From Mycobacterium sp. (lineage in GTDB: Bacteria; Actinomycetota; Actinomycetes; Mycobacteriales; Mycobacteriaceae), in contig JAQSXQ010000004.1 in the NCBI GenBank assembly GCA_029256565.1, positions 1-19,921 of the forward strand: DNA of 19,921 nt, given 5' to 3'. A program made the position numbers and the translations under genes. This document shows, piece by piece, positions 1 to 7,677 of this stretch. Position 1 is the stretch's first letter. Each line of letters begins with the position of its first letter. The notes under the pieces were generated by a model, which saw nothing but the letters and a program-made list of their open reading frames with translations, did no database searches and was not told the DNA's origin.

Positions 1-250
1 GCAGTTCGAGCCGCTCATCTCCGCATTCCCCGACTGGCACTGGGACGTCGCCCACCTCGTCGTGGACGACGAGAACATCGTCGTGCACTTCTCGGTCACC
101 GGCACCCACCGCGGCGCGTTCGCAGGCATCGAGGCGACCGGACGCCGGGTGGACGTCTCGGAGTTCACGCTGTACCACCTCGAGGGCGGCAAGTTCGCCG
201 CCGTCTGGGACCTGCTCGACATGGACTCGTTGATCAGGCAGATCAGCTAG
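1..250 (+). CDS. SnoaL-like polyketide/ester cyclase family protein, C-terminal part
   Basis: The reading frame is open from the left edge (codons start at base 2) to a TAG at 248-250, so the gene begins outside the window. About 82 residues are visible. The pattern of a strand with VVHFSVTGTHRGAFAGI, then the ATGRRVDVSEFTLYHLEGGK segment and WDLLD, is typical of the SnoaL-like ester cyclase family in the NTF2 fold. Members range from polyketide cyclases to uncharacterised small-molecule hydrolases or isomerases, so the substrate cannot be named. The GTG at 62 is internal and is not the real start. Only 54 bases separate it from the next gene on the same strand, but that gene seems to have its own -10 element. 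Confidence 0.75.
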   Translation, partial: QFEPLISAFPDWHWDVAHLVVDDENIVVHFSVTGTHRGAFAGIEATGRRVDVSEFTLYHLEGGKFAAVWDLLDMDSLIRQIS

Positions 251-259
251 CGCGTCGTC

Positions 260-265
260 TAGTGT
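260..265 (+). promoter_or_regulatory. Candidate -10 element for the membrane protein gene at 305
   Basis: TAGTGT fits the mycobacterial TANNNT -10 consensus. It lies 39 bases before the GTG at 305, which would give a leader of about 33 bases. GGAAGA at 293-298 could serve as a weak ribosome binding site. No convincing -35 was seen. Confidence 0.3.
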
Positions 266-304
266 TCCTGCATCGACCGCCCTGGAAGACCACGCCGCCG
301 CACG

Positions 305-1423
305 GTGACCGCCGGAGACGGTGATCGCGATGCTGCGCAGGCCTGGTTCCTCGAGCGGGGCCTGCCTGCGGCGCTGACGGCACGCAACCGTTCCCGCCAC
401 CTATTGCCACGATCGTCGCCTGGGCTGGCCGGATACGCGACGATCGTCGTCGCACTGCTGGTGGTCTTCCTCGTCACCGGTTCCAGCGAGGTCTACATCG
501 ATGGCGCACCGACGCCGGCCGAGACGGTCGTCCTTGGCGTGATCGTGCTCGTCGTCCCGCTGGCGCTCGTCGTCGGCCGGGTGGTCTCCAGAATCCAGAG
601 CCGCCGCACCCAATCCATCGTGTCCGTCGGCTCGGTGGCGGTGGCCGCGTGCGCCAGCGTGTTTCAGGGCGGGCTCGGCGAACTACCGGCCACGGTCGTC
701 GCCGTGGTGATCGTTCTCGTCGCCACCGCCACGGGCATCGGTGCAGTGCTCGGCTGGGCGCTGCGGTTGACCGTCACGCAGCTCTCGGCGATGGGTGCGC
801 TCTTCGTCAGCGCGCTACCGGTGATGCTGCTGACCGTCGTGGTGTTCTTCAACGGCTACGTGTGGATCCTGGCCTCCACCATCAGTCAGTCCCGCCTGTT
901 CCTCGCGCTGTTCTTCCTGTTCTCCGTCACCGCGGCATTCATCGTCTCGAGCAGCCGGTCACGAGTGCGCCCCATGCTCGAGTCGGTCGGTACACCCCAC
1001 GGCGCCGACCACGACCTGAGCGGCACGCCGTTCGCCACCATGCCCGACCGACCGGCCCCCGATCCGCTCACGCCGGGCGAGCGCTTCAACGTCATCCTGG
1101 TGATGGCCACCACGCAGATCGCGCACCTGCTCGTGGTCGCGATCTGCACGGCCTCGATCTTCTTCGTACTCGGCCTCATCGTGCTGAGTCCCGAACTCCT
1201 GGCCAAGTGGAGCGGTGGTGGTCCCAGCGACGGAGCCATCCTCGGCGTCACGCTCCCGGTTCCGCAGTCGCTGATCCACATGACGCTCATCCTGTGTGCG
1301 TTGACGTTCATGTACGTCAGCGCACGCTCGGTCGGCGACGACGAGTACAGGCGGGACTTCCTCGATCCGCTCATCGAGGACCTGCACACCACGCTGATCG
1401 CCCGCAACCGGTACCGGGTGTGA
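305..1423 (+). CDS. Conserved integral membrane protein of unknown function (about 8 TM helices)
   Basis: This encodes 372 residues from a GTG start. I do not recognise the family. Hydrophobic stretches suggest about eight membrane helices: roughly residues 43-62, 73-92, 102-120, 128-152, 155-190, 195-215, then after a hydrophilic loop two more near 258-290 and 318-335. The loop near 215-255 is rich in Pro, Asp and Arg and is probably cytoplasmic. The C-terminus is charged (SVGDDEYRRDFLDPLIEDL) and also probably cytoplasmic. There is no enzyme motif, and it does not look like TctA or TctB although a TctC-like binding protein follows 62 bases downstream. The GTG choice is tentative because no good Shine-Dalgarno sequence is present. 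A role as a transport partner for the downstream lipoprotein is only a guess from position. Confidence 0.7.
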   Translation: MTAGDGDRDAAQAWFLERGLPAALTARNRSRHLLPRSSPGLAGYATIVVALLVVFLVTGSSEVYIDGAPTPAETVVLGVIVLVVPLALVVGRVVSRIQSRRTQSIVSVGSVAVAACASVFQGGLGELPATVVAVVIVLVATATGIGAVLGWALRLTVTQLSAMGALFVSALPVMLLTVVVFFNGYVWILASTISQSRLFLALFFLFSVTAAFIVSSSRSRVRPMLESVGTPHGADHDLSGTPFATMPDRPAPDPLTPGERFNVILVMATTQIAHLLVVAICTASIFFVLGLIVLSPELLAKWSGGGPSDGAILGVTLPVPQSLIHMTLILCALTFMYVSARSVGDDEYRRDFLDPLIEDLHTTLIARNRYRV

Positions 1424-1485
1424 CGTTTCGGCGAGTCTTCCCGGAAGTGAGACACGAACGCTTTCGTGCGTGTAGTCCTTCTCCA

Positions 1486-2454
1486 GTGATCAAAACCGCC
1501 ATCGGCGCCGTGCTGGCCGCCTCGCTGATGCTCACCGGGTGTCAGTCCTCGGAGCCGGCCGCCGACCCGCCGACCTACCCCGCGGGGCCCGTCACGATGA
1601 CGGCGGGCGCCAACCCGGGCAGCGGATTCGACATCACGATCCGATCGGTCGTCGAAGCCCTCGAGCAGGAGGGCATCGTGAAAGTGCCCCTGCCCGTGCA
1701 GAACAAGCCGGGTGGCAGCGGAGCGGACTTCCTGGCCACCATGGTCGAGCAGTACGAGGGCGCCGACGACCAGATATCGGTGACGTCCCTGGCGATGATG
1801 ATCAACGAACTGCGCGGCGCGTCGAAGTACGGCTACGACGACGTCACCATGATCGCCCGGCTGGTGACGGAGTACTTCGTCGTCGTCACCGCGCCCGGCA
1901 CCCCGTACGCGAACCTCGCCGACGTCATGACTGCCATCGAGGATGGCCCCGAACAGGTGGCGGTCGCCGCCGCGAACGACGATCAGGCGCCGTTCGACCT
2001 CCTGGTGACCGCCGCCGGCGGCGATGCCTCATCGGTGAACTACGTGCCCTTCGAAGGCGGAGGAGACCAGATCACTGCCCTTCGCAACGGTGACGTAGAC
2101 ATCGCGATCGGCGGAGTCAGTGAGTTCGTCGACCTCATCGACGGGGGAGAACTCAAGGCACTGGGCGTGCTGTCGGAGGGCCGCCTTCCGGGGCTCGCCG
2201 CTGCCACGGCCAAGGAGCAGGGACTCGACGTGACGCTGTCGAACTGGCGTGGGCTCTACGGGCCGCCTGGCATGCCGGAGGTCGCCGTCGCGTACTGGCA
2301 GAAGGCACTGGGTGAGATGGTGAAGACGCCGGCATGGGAGCAGATCGCGCAGCGGCACCACTTCACGACGACCTTCGCCACCGGCGAGGAGTTCCAGACC
2401 TTCCTCGCCGACACGCAGGCGGACGTCAAGGCGGCGTTGGACGAGCAGAGTTGA
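1486..2454 (+). CDS. Bug/TctC-family tripartite tricarboxylate-type solute-binding lipoprotein
   Basis: This is a 322-residue periplasmic-type binding protein of the Bug (TctC) family, which captures small carboxylates or similar solutes outside the membrane. I chose the GTG at 1486 because it gives a clean lipoprotein signal: MIKTAIGAVLAASLM, then the lipobox LTGC with Cys19 as the lipidated residue. An upstream in-frame GTG at 1447 would add 13 residues before the signal and is less likely. Family motifs include the early GANPGSGFDI segment, the ligand loop NKPGGSGADF near residue 73, and FEGGGDQITALRNGDVDIAIGG near 179-200. The length matches the family (about 320). The usual TctB and TctA membrane subunits are not next to it; its upstream neighbour is an unrelated multi-helix protein. 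It may therefore be an orphan receptor or work with a distant transporter. The solute is unknown. Confidence 0.85.
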   Translation: MIKTAIGAVLAASLMLTGCQSSEPAADPPTYPAGPVTMTAGANPGSGFDITIRSVVEALEQEGIVKVPLPVQNKPGGSGADFLATMVEQYEGADDQISVTSLAMMINELRGASKYGYDDVTMIARLVTEYFVVVTAPGTPYANLADVMTAIEDGPEQVAVAAANDDQAPFDLLVTAAGGDASSVNYVPFEGGGDQITALRNGDVDIAIGGVSEFVDLIDGGELKALGVLSEGRLPGLAAATAKEQGLDVTLSNWRGLYGPPGMPEVAVAYWQKALGEMVKTPAWEQIAQRHHFTTTFATGEEFQTFLADTQADVKAALDEQS

Positions 2455-2517
2455 GCGGGGCGCTTACCCTTTGCTGACGATTGGGTAAATTGCACCGCGT
2501 CCGGCCCGGCCGCGCCC

Positions 2518-2523
2518 TAGATT
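2518..2523 (+). promoter_or_regulatory. Candidate -10 element upstream of the SDR-DUF4239-EamA-DUF4436 operon
   Basis: TAGATT matches TANNNT and would start transcription near 2530. A second candidate, TAAATT at 2486-2491 with TTACCC at 2464-2469 (16-base spacer), lies just upstream. This short AT-richer gap is the only plausible promoter region for the four overlapping genes. Confidence 0.35.
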
Positions 2524-2552
2524 GACAGTCCCAAGCGGCCACCCCGGTGCCG

Positions 2553-3455
2553 ATGCGAACAGAGGTGCTGGCCGTGATCCCGAACATCCGCAAGACGCTG
2601 CGGCTGGCAGGAATGCGCCCGATGCCCCGATGGCCCGCCCGCACGTCGATTGACCTGCGAGGCAAGCGAATTCTGCTGACCGGCGCGTCGTCGGGCATCG
2701 GTGCGGTCGCCGCGGAGCGACTCGCTGCAGAGGGTGCGACGGTGATCGCGGTCGCGCGCCGGGAGAATCTCCTCGCCGAAGTCGTCGGCCGCATCAACGC
2801 CGCAGGCGGCAACGCCACCGCCGTACCGGCCGACCTCACCGACCTGGCCCGGATCGACGAGTTGGTCGAAGAGGTCGGGCCCGTCGACGTGCTCATCAAC
2901 AATGCTGCCAGGTCCATCCGCAGGCCCCTGATCGACTCGCTGGAACGGTGGCACGACGTCGAGCGCGTCATGGCGCTCAACTACTTCGCCCCGCTGCGGC
3001 TCATCCGAGGCGTCGCGCCGGGCATGATCGAACGCGGCAACGGACACATCGTCAACATCGCCACCTGGCGCGTGCTGCCGGAAGCCTCGCCGCTGTTCGC
3101 CGCCTACAACGCATCGAAGGCGGCGCTCAGCGCCGTCAGCCGCGTCATCGACACCGAACTCGGCACGGCCGGGGTGCACTCGACCACCATCTACTATCCG
3201 TTGGTCGCGACGCCGATGATCGCGCCCACCCGCGCCTACGACGGGGTGGCGGCACTCACGTCGGACGAAGCGGCCGAGTGGATGGTGACGGCGGTGCGCA
3301 CCCGGCCGATCCGCATCGCACCGCGAAAGGCGCTGGCGCTCCGCGCCGTCGACGTCCTGGCGCCGCGCAGAGTCAACCGCATCTTCGAGTCCGAGACCGC
3401 TCGGATGGATACCAGGGCCTGCGCGCCCGACGACATGGGGAGCATCATCCGATGA
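2553..3455 (+). CDS. Short-chain dehydrogenase/reductase (SDR), Acr1/fatty-acyl-reductase-like subgroup
   Basis: This is a 300-residue classical SDR expected to use NAD(P)H. From the ATG at 2553, TGASSGIG (residues 43-50) is the Rossmann dinucleotide-binding motif, NNAA (116-119) is the structural motif, and Y175-N-A-S-K179 holds the catalytic Tyr and Lys. The SIRRPLIDSLERWHDVERVMALNYF stretch resembles SDR domains acting on lipid or acyl substrates (Acr1-like), so a lipid-linked carbonyl is a reasonable guess but is not proven. The usual NISS serine region reads NIATW, with Thr161 where the catalytic Ser is expected. Alternative starts are GTG 2547 and GTG 2574; the last has AGAGG at 2559-2563 as a possible ribosome binding site. 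Its TGA overlaps the next ATG, so it is the first gene of a coupled operon. Confidence 0.88.
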   Translation: MRTEVLAVIPNIRKTLRLAGMRPMPRWPARTSIDLRGKRILLTGASSGIGAVAAERLAAEGATVIAVARRENLLAEVVGRINAAGGNATAVPADLTDLARIDELVEEVGPVDVLINNAARSIRRPLIDSLERWHDVERVMALNYFAPLRLIRGVAPGMIERGNGHIVNIATWRVLPEASPLFAAYNASKAALSAVSRVIDTELGTAGVHSTTIYYPLVATPMIAPTRAYDGVAALTSDEAAEWMVTAVRTRPIRIAPRKALALRAVDVLAPRRVNRIFESETARMDTRACAPDDMGSIIR

Positions 3456-4240
3456 GTGAGTGGCTGGCTACGCAGATTCCATCCGGCATCTTGCTCATTG
3501 GGTTGATCTGCCTGATCGTCGGGGTAGCTCTGCTCGTGCAGCGCTACGTTAGGCGCAGATTCCCCACGCTGGCGGGCGGCGACCACAACGACGTCACCAA
3601 ATTCACCTACGGGTTCATCGGCTTCCTCTACGCCTTCTTCATCGGGTTCGTGGTCTCCTCGATGTGGGGCCAGGTCAACACCGCCGATGGCAACGCACGC
3701 GCCGAAGGCGCTGCGGGGGTACAGATGGCCAGGGATCTCACCGCATTCGAGCAGGCCGACACCGAACGCATTCGGGACGCACTGCTCGTCTACGAACGAG
3801 CGGCGATCGACGAATGGTCCCGGTCGGGAGACATTCCCTCCACCGAAGCGGACGGTGCGCTCGCCGACGTGTACGTGGCATACCGCGACGTTCGGGCCGA
3901 GACCGACCTCCAGAAATCAGTCCTCGCAACGTCACTCGGGAACGTCGACAAGATCAGCGAGGCGCGTACCGTACGGCTTCTCACTGCTGCCGACGACAAC
4001 GGACTCCCGTGGCCGATCTGGACGGTGATCTTCCTGACCAGCGCAATGGTCCTGGGCACCGTGATCATCTACGGGGTCGAGAAACCCGCCATGCACTATC
4101 CGATGGTGGCGATCGTCGGCACCGTCGTGGCGACCAACCTCTTTCTCATACTCGAGCTGGCCCACCCATTCGTCGGCACGATATCGACGTCCGCCGCCCC
4201 TCTGCAGGAGGTGGTGCGCGTGCTGTCCGGAACGCCATGA
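3452..4240 (+). CDS. DUF4239 / bestrophin-like membrane protein
   Basis: This encodes 262 residues starting at an ATG that overlaps the preceding stop (ATGA). The layout fits the DUF4239 family, named bestrophin-like in databases. There are two N-terminal helices (about 9-34 and 49-68, with YGFIGFLYAFFIGFVVSSMW), then a long charged helical stretch (about 70-180, with many Ala, Glu and Arg, probably cytosolic). Two further helices follow near 185-208 and 214-237. Bestrophins are anion channels in animals and plants, but channel activity has not been shown for DUF4239 to my knowledge. Operon partners are an SDR enzyme and two further membrane proteins. No catalytic motif is seen. The family call is fairly firm; the function is not. 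Confidence 0.8.
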   Translation: MSEWLATQIPSGILLIGLICLIVGVALLVQRYVRRRFPTLAGGDHNDVTKFTYGFIGFLYAFFIGFVVSSMWGQVNTADGNARAEGAAGVQMARDLTAFEQADTERIRDALLVYERAAIDEWSRSGDIPSTEADGALADVYVAYRDVRAETDLQKSVLATSLGNVDKISEARTVRLLTAADDNGLPWPIWTVIFLTSAMVLGTVIIYGVEKPAMHYPMVAIVGTVVATNLFLILELAHPFVGTISTSAAPLQEVVRVLSGTP

Positions 4241-5136
4241 CCCGCGCGGTGACGGGTCATCGGCCCGAGAACCTGGTACTGGCAGCGGCTCTGACCACCG
4301 CAGCGTTCTTCTGCGTTGCGCTCGTCGGTGCACTGGCCAAGGTCTCGGGCCAGTACACCTCGACCGGCGTCCTGCTGCTGTTCCAGAACCTGATCTGCTT
4401 CCTCTTCATCGTTCCCGTCGTCCTCCGGAACGGACCGTCGTCACTGCGGACTTCCAAGATCGGGCTGCACGTGCTGCGGGCCGTCGCGGGCACTGCCTGC
4501 TGGTACGCCCTGTTCTTCGCGATAGCCCGCATACCGCTCGCCAACGCGACCCTGCTGACCTACAGCGCCCCGCTGTGGATGCCGCTCGTCGCGTGGCTGG
4601 TCACCCGCCAGAAGGTGTCGACGGCGACCTGGGCGGGCGCCGTAATCGGCTTCGTCGGTGTCGTGCTGGTGCTGCAGCCCCAGGGCCACAGCTTCAACGC
4701 CGGCGAAGTGTCCGCCTTCGCCGGAGCGATACTGCTTGCCGTGGCGATGATGTCGGTCCGCTGGCTGGGCGCGACCGAACCCATCACCCGTGTCCTGTTC
4801 TACTACTTCCTGCTGTCGACCGTCCTTTCGGTGCCGATCGCGGTCGTCGACTGGGAGCCGATCCCGTCGCAGGCGCTTGGCTGGTTGATCGGGCTCGGCT
4901 TCGCCCAGCTGTCGTCGCAGATCCTCATCGTGCTGGCCTACCGCTACGCCTCAGCGGAGAAGGTCGGTCCGTTCATCTACAGCGTGATCGTGTTCACCGC
5001 GGTGCTCGACTGGATCGTGTGGGGCCAAGTACCCTCGGCCACCACGTATCTCGGCATGGTCCTGGTGATCGGCGGTGGCCTGGTCGCCGTCCGGGCGAGG
5101 CGCGCGCCGACGGCTCCGGAGGAGGTACCTCGATGA
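4237..5136 (+). CDS. EamA/DMT-superfamily drug/metabolite transporter
   Basis: This is a 299-residue inner-membrane protein with about ten helices arranged as two EamA repeats. The first repeat includes the segment ending in ATLLTYSAPLWMPLVAWL near 108-125, the conserved end of an EamA half. The second repeat ends with AEKVGPFIYSVIVFTAVLDW and a C-terminal helix near 272-288. The length of about 300 is normal for the 10-TM DMT exporters, which move amino acids, nucleobases or other metabolites. The substrate cannot be read from the sequence. The ATG overlaps the DUF4239 stop codon in an ATGA, and its own stop overlaps the next gene in the same way, so translation is probably coupled. The C-terminal tail (VRARRAPTAPEEVPR) is basic then acidic and likely cytosolic. 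Confidence 0.88.
   Translation: MTRAVTGHRPENLVLAAALTTAAFFCVALVGALAKVSGQYTSTGVLLLFQNLICFLFIVPVVLRNGPSSLRTSKIGLHVLRAVAGTACWYALFFAIARIPLANATLLTYSAPLWMPLVAWLVTRQKVSTATWAGAVIGFVGVVLVLQPQGHSFNAGEVSAFAGAILLAVAMMSVRWLGATEPITRVLFYYFLLSTVLSVPIAVVDWEPIPSQALGWLIGLGFAQLSSQILIVLAYRYASAEKVGPFIYSVIVFTAVLDWIVWGQVPSATTYLGMVLVIGGGLVAVRARRAPTAPEEVPR
5118..5126 (+). promoter_or_regulatory. Strong ribosome binding site for the DUF4436 gene
   Basis: GGAGGAGGT lies within the end of the EamA gene, 6 bases before the ATG at 5133. It fixes the start of the DUF4436 gene and suggests it is translated well even though it is last in the operon. Confidence 0.7.
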
Positions 5137-6017
5137 CGGCCAACCCGACGACGCGCAACGGCCGGCGTGTGATCGCCAGAGGACTGGCCATGTGCGTGGC
5201 CGTGATCCTGACGATCGCACTGAGCCTCGGCGGCTATCTCGCGAGTCGCGAAGCCACCGAGCAGCCATCGATCATCTTCGGCGAGGACGAGACCAACGCC
5301 GATCGCGTCGACATCGCGGCATGGGTGACCCGGGTCGACGTCGAGAGTCAGACCGTCGCCATCACGGTGGCCGACGTGCGGCCCCAGGGCTCACTCGCCC
5401 GACCCGACGGTACGTTCGCCGAAGGTGCGAGGCTAGAAACCAACGCGGTGCGCAACGAACCCGTCGACGTGGCAGCCGGTGACTGGCTGCCGAACCTGGA
5501 GCAGTCCTTCGCCATGAACGGGACCGTCACCGACTTCCCGTTCGACCGGTACACGTCGTATCTGTCCTTTCGGATGACCGGTGCGGACGGCAGCGAAATC
5601 CCACTGGCGGTGACCATCTGGAGCACCGACGCGTTCTTCGTCATCTCCCCGGACTACGACCCGGAACAAGACGACTGGCTCAACGTCGACCTCGACGTCA
5701 AACGCAGCCCGCCCACGATGATCTTCGGCGTCTTCATCATGGTGCTCATGCTGGGGCTGTCCTTCGCCGCCGCGCTCGCCGCCTACTACGTGATCCGCCA
5801 CCGCCAGGGCTTCGACTTCAACGCCTACGGTGTGATGGCGGCCCTGCTCTTCGCAATGGTGCCGCTGCGCAACGCTATACCGGGGGATCCGCCGATCGGC
5901 TCGGTCATCGACTTCATGGCCTTCTTCATCGCCGAGGCCATCATCTCCATCTCGCTGATCACCAGTGTGGTGGTCGGCTACCGGCATCAGACGCAGATCG
6001 ACCGCACGGTCCGGTGA
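5133..6017 (+). CDS. DUF4436 membrane protein with ion-channel-like layout
   Basis: This 294-residue protein fits DUF4436, a family without known function. It has a basic N-terminus and one helix (about 12-35), then a beta-rich extracytoplasmic domain (about 45-175). Three helices follow near 184-210, 220-235 and 248-272, and the tail is short and charged. Visible landmarks are VDIAAWVTRVDVESQTVAIT near 59-78, DWLPN at 107-111, DFPFD at 124-128, KRSPP just before the second helix, and NAIPGDPPIGSVIDF between the last two helices. These resemble, in order, strands beta1-beta2, the W-x-P segment, the FPFD Cys-loop start, the pre-M1 segment and the M2-M3 linker of pentameric ligand-gated ion channels, but with no M4. 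That homology is my inference. It is the last gene of the ATGA-linked operon. Confidence 0.82.
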   Translation: MTANPTTRNGRRVIARGLAMCVAVILTIALSLGGYLASREATEQPSIIFGEDETNADRVDIAAWVTRVDVESQTVAITVADVRPQGSLARPDGTFAEGARLETNAVRNEPVDVAAGDWLPNLEQSFAMNGTVTDFPFDRYTSYLSFRMTGADGSEIPLAVTIWSTDAFFVISPDYDPEQDDWLNVDLDVKRSPPTMIFGVFIMVLMLGLSFAAALAAYYVIRHRQGFDFNAYGVMAALLFAMVPLRNAIPGDPPIGSVIDFMAFFIAEAIISISLITSVVVGYRHQTQIDRTVR

Positions 6018-6094
6018 CCGGGGGCGCGTCTCGTGCCCGAGTCGACTTCCACTGACGCCGATTACAACTGTGGGCCGGGGGACCGAGGCGCTCC

Positions 6095-6100
6095 TACTGT
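6095..6100 (+). promoter_or_regulatory. Candidate -10 for a leaderless satP transcript
   Basis: TACTGT fits TANNNT and is followed by exactly six bases and then the ATG at 6107, so transcription would begin on the A of the start codon. No Shine-Dalgarno sequence is present before the ATG, which agrees with leaderless translation. Confidence 0.45.
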
Positions 6101-6106
6101 GCGGAC

Positions 6107-6745
6107 ATGACCAGTGTCGTGGACCGCATCGAAGTCCCATCCGCAGCCGACCACCCCGTCGCGCCACCGAAACCCGAGGGCAACCCCGGGCTCATCGGCC
6201 TGCCGCTCATCATCCCGGGCGCCATCGGGCTCGGTGCGACGAACACCGGGCTCGTAAGTGCCTCTGCGGCGGCGATACCCGTGCTCGTCTCCGCGACGGC
6301 GATCGGGCTGTTGGTCACCACCATCTGGTCGGCGGCACTGCGCCAGAACGTCAACGCGACGATCTACGGCACGTTCTTCGGCTTCTATGGCAGCTACGGC
6401 GTTCTGGCACTTGGCTTCGCCCACGACTGGTTCGGCATCGCCGAGGCTGACGTCCGCCAGACCACCGCGCTGTGGCTGGCCAGCTGGCTGCTGTCGATCG
6501 GCCTGCTGACGGCGCTCACGATCCGGCTGCCGTGGCTCTACCCGGCCGTACTGGCGATCGTGGACCTGGCGCTGGTGCTGCTCCTGATCGGCAATCAGAC
6601 CGGGAGCACCGTGGCGAACCAGGCCGCGGGCTGGTTGATCTTCGCCTTCGCGGGCATCGTCGTCTACTTCTACTTCGCCGCGCTGTGGGAGGAACTGGGA
6701 GGCGCAGCGCTGCCGCTCGGCCGCGTCCTGGTCGGCTCGGACTGA
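6107..6745 (+). CDS. satP: GPR1/FUN34/YaaH (SatP) family acetate/succinate transporter
   Basis: This is a 212-residue membrane protein of the AceTr family, which moves acetate, succinate or related short carboxylates across the inner membrane. The family signature at the start of helix 1 is visible as NPGLIGL at residues 26-32 (NPAPLGL-type). Six helices follow, including FFGFYGSYGVLALGF near 90-104 and a last helix (AGWLIFAFAGIVVYFYFAALWEE) near 174-196. The N-terminal 25 residues are Pro-rich and probably cytosolic. The Phe/Tyr-rich FFGFYGSYG stretch is typical of the family. It lies 89 bases after the DUF4436 stop and has its own likely promoter, so it is probably a separate unit. It converges with the secreted-protein gene, only 3 bases apart. 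Confidence 0.85.
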   Translation: MTSVVDRIEVPSAADHPVAPPKPEGNPGLIGLPLIIPGAIGLGATNTGLVSASAAAIPVLVSATAIGLLVTTIWSAALRQNVNATIYGTFFGFYGSYGVLALGFAHDWFGIAEADVRQTTALWLASWLLSIGLLTALTIRLPWLYPAVLAIVDLALVLLLIGNQTGSTVANQAAGWLIFAFAGIVVYFYFAALWEELGGAALPLGRVLVGSD

Positions 6746-6748
6746 CCG

Positions 6749-7669
6749 CTAGCCGCCGAACGTCGTGGTTCCCTCCGGACCCACCTCGAAGCCCTGGGTG
6801 GCGCCTGCCAACGTGCCGTAGCAGGCGACTCCGCCGGTCACGGCCATGCAGGTGGAGCCCGACCCGTTGACGCGGTAGCCCACCGGCAGCCGGCGTACGT
6901 TGCCCGGGTAGGCAGGCTGGTCGAACTTCGGGTCGTCGGTGCGGCGGATCCCCGCGCCGCCGGGCAACTGCGCGAACACCTCGTTCTCGCCGGCTGCCAC
7001 ACCGGGAAGCGCTCCGTTGCAACCGATCTCGCCGCCGCTGAACACGACGATCGAACACGTCAGCCCGCCATCGACGGTGAACACCGGGAACAGGTTCTTG
7101 GCTCCGGTGCCGACGATGTAGGTGTCGTCGCCCACGACGAAGTCGTTGGGGTCCGGAAATCCCTCTGGGAGACCGTCGGTCGCCGGGCCGATGCCGGTTC
7201 GGCCGGGGGAGACGATCATCCACTGCGCAACCGGGCTGCCCTTCGTGCACGCCGTACGCGGTCCCGGGCCGACCGCGCACTCGAAGTCGCCGAACGCGAG
7301 CTTCTGACCGTCGTGCAGCACCGGGGCGGCGTCACCGGACGCCTTGACGAACCTCGGATTGGCCGTCGCACGGAGGCCGCGGGCGTTGACGTCGGCCGCC
7401 AGGACGATCTCGTTGACGCCGATCAGCGTCGCGGGCAGCTTCCCGTCGCAGCCTGCGGTGCCGCGAGTGGGCTGAATGGAGCACAGCAGCCCGTCGGGGG
7501 TCTGGAAGTAGGCCTCACCGTCTGCGACGAACGCGTCCGGCGGGACCGACGCGTAACCGCTCAGATCGGGCATCGGAGCCTCGGCCCGGGCTGGCGGGGC
7601 CATGGACGTGGTGACGGTCGCCGCCGTCATGGCGAGGACCGAGGCCAGGAGTACCAGTGCAGATCGCAT
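6749..7669 (-). CDS. Secreted protein with two tandem four-cysteine domains
   Basis: The 306-residue product starts with a classic Sec signal (hydrophobic 4-20; likely signal peptidase cut after ARA at 27-29). I do not recognise a named family. The mature part holds two related halves. Half one has Cys63, 74, 131 and 141; half two has Cys205, 217, 274 and 283. The offset between equivalent cysteines is 142-143 residues throughout. Matching context includes LLCSI/LTCSI, AGCDGKLP/IGCNGALP, NPRFV/DPKFD and FECAV/STCMAV. This indicates an internal duplication of a domain of about 110-120 residues, probably stabilised by two disulfides each outside the cytoplasm. Upstream, TACATT (complement of 7678-7683) is a likely -10, giving a leader of only a couple of bases. 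The gene diverges from the acyltransferase gene. Confidence 0.8.
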   Translation of the reverse strand: MRSALVLLASVLAMTAATVTTSMAPPARAEAPMPDLSGYASVPPDAFVADGEAYFQTPDGLLCSIQPTRGTAGCDGKLPATLIGVNEIVLAADVNARGLRATANPRFVKASGDAAPVLHDGQKLAFGDFECAVGPGPRTACTKGSPVAQWMIVSPGRTGIGPATDGLPEGFPDPNDFVVGDDTYIVGTGAKNLFPVFTVDGGLTCSIVVFSGGEIGCNGALPGVAAGENEVFAQLPGGAGIRRTDDPKFDQPAYPGNVRRLPVGYRVNGSGSTCMAVTGGVACYGTLAGATQGFEVGPEGTTTFGG

Positions 7670-7677
7670 TGCCTAGC

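Noticed and set aside
1453..1468. Small inverted repeat CACGAA/TTCGTG before the TctC-like gene
   Set aside because: A six-base stem with a four-base loop, no T-run and no promoter match is too weak to call a terminator or operator.
649..1485. Upstream extension of the Bug/TctC frame through the membrane protein gene
   Set aside because: The extension is Arg-rich and lies in another frame of a real membrane protein; the lipoprotein signal sets the true start at 1486.
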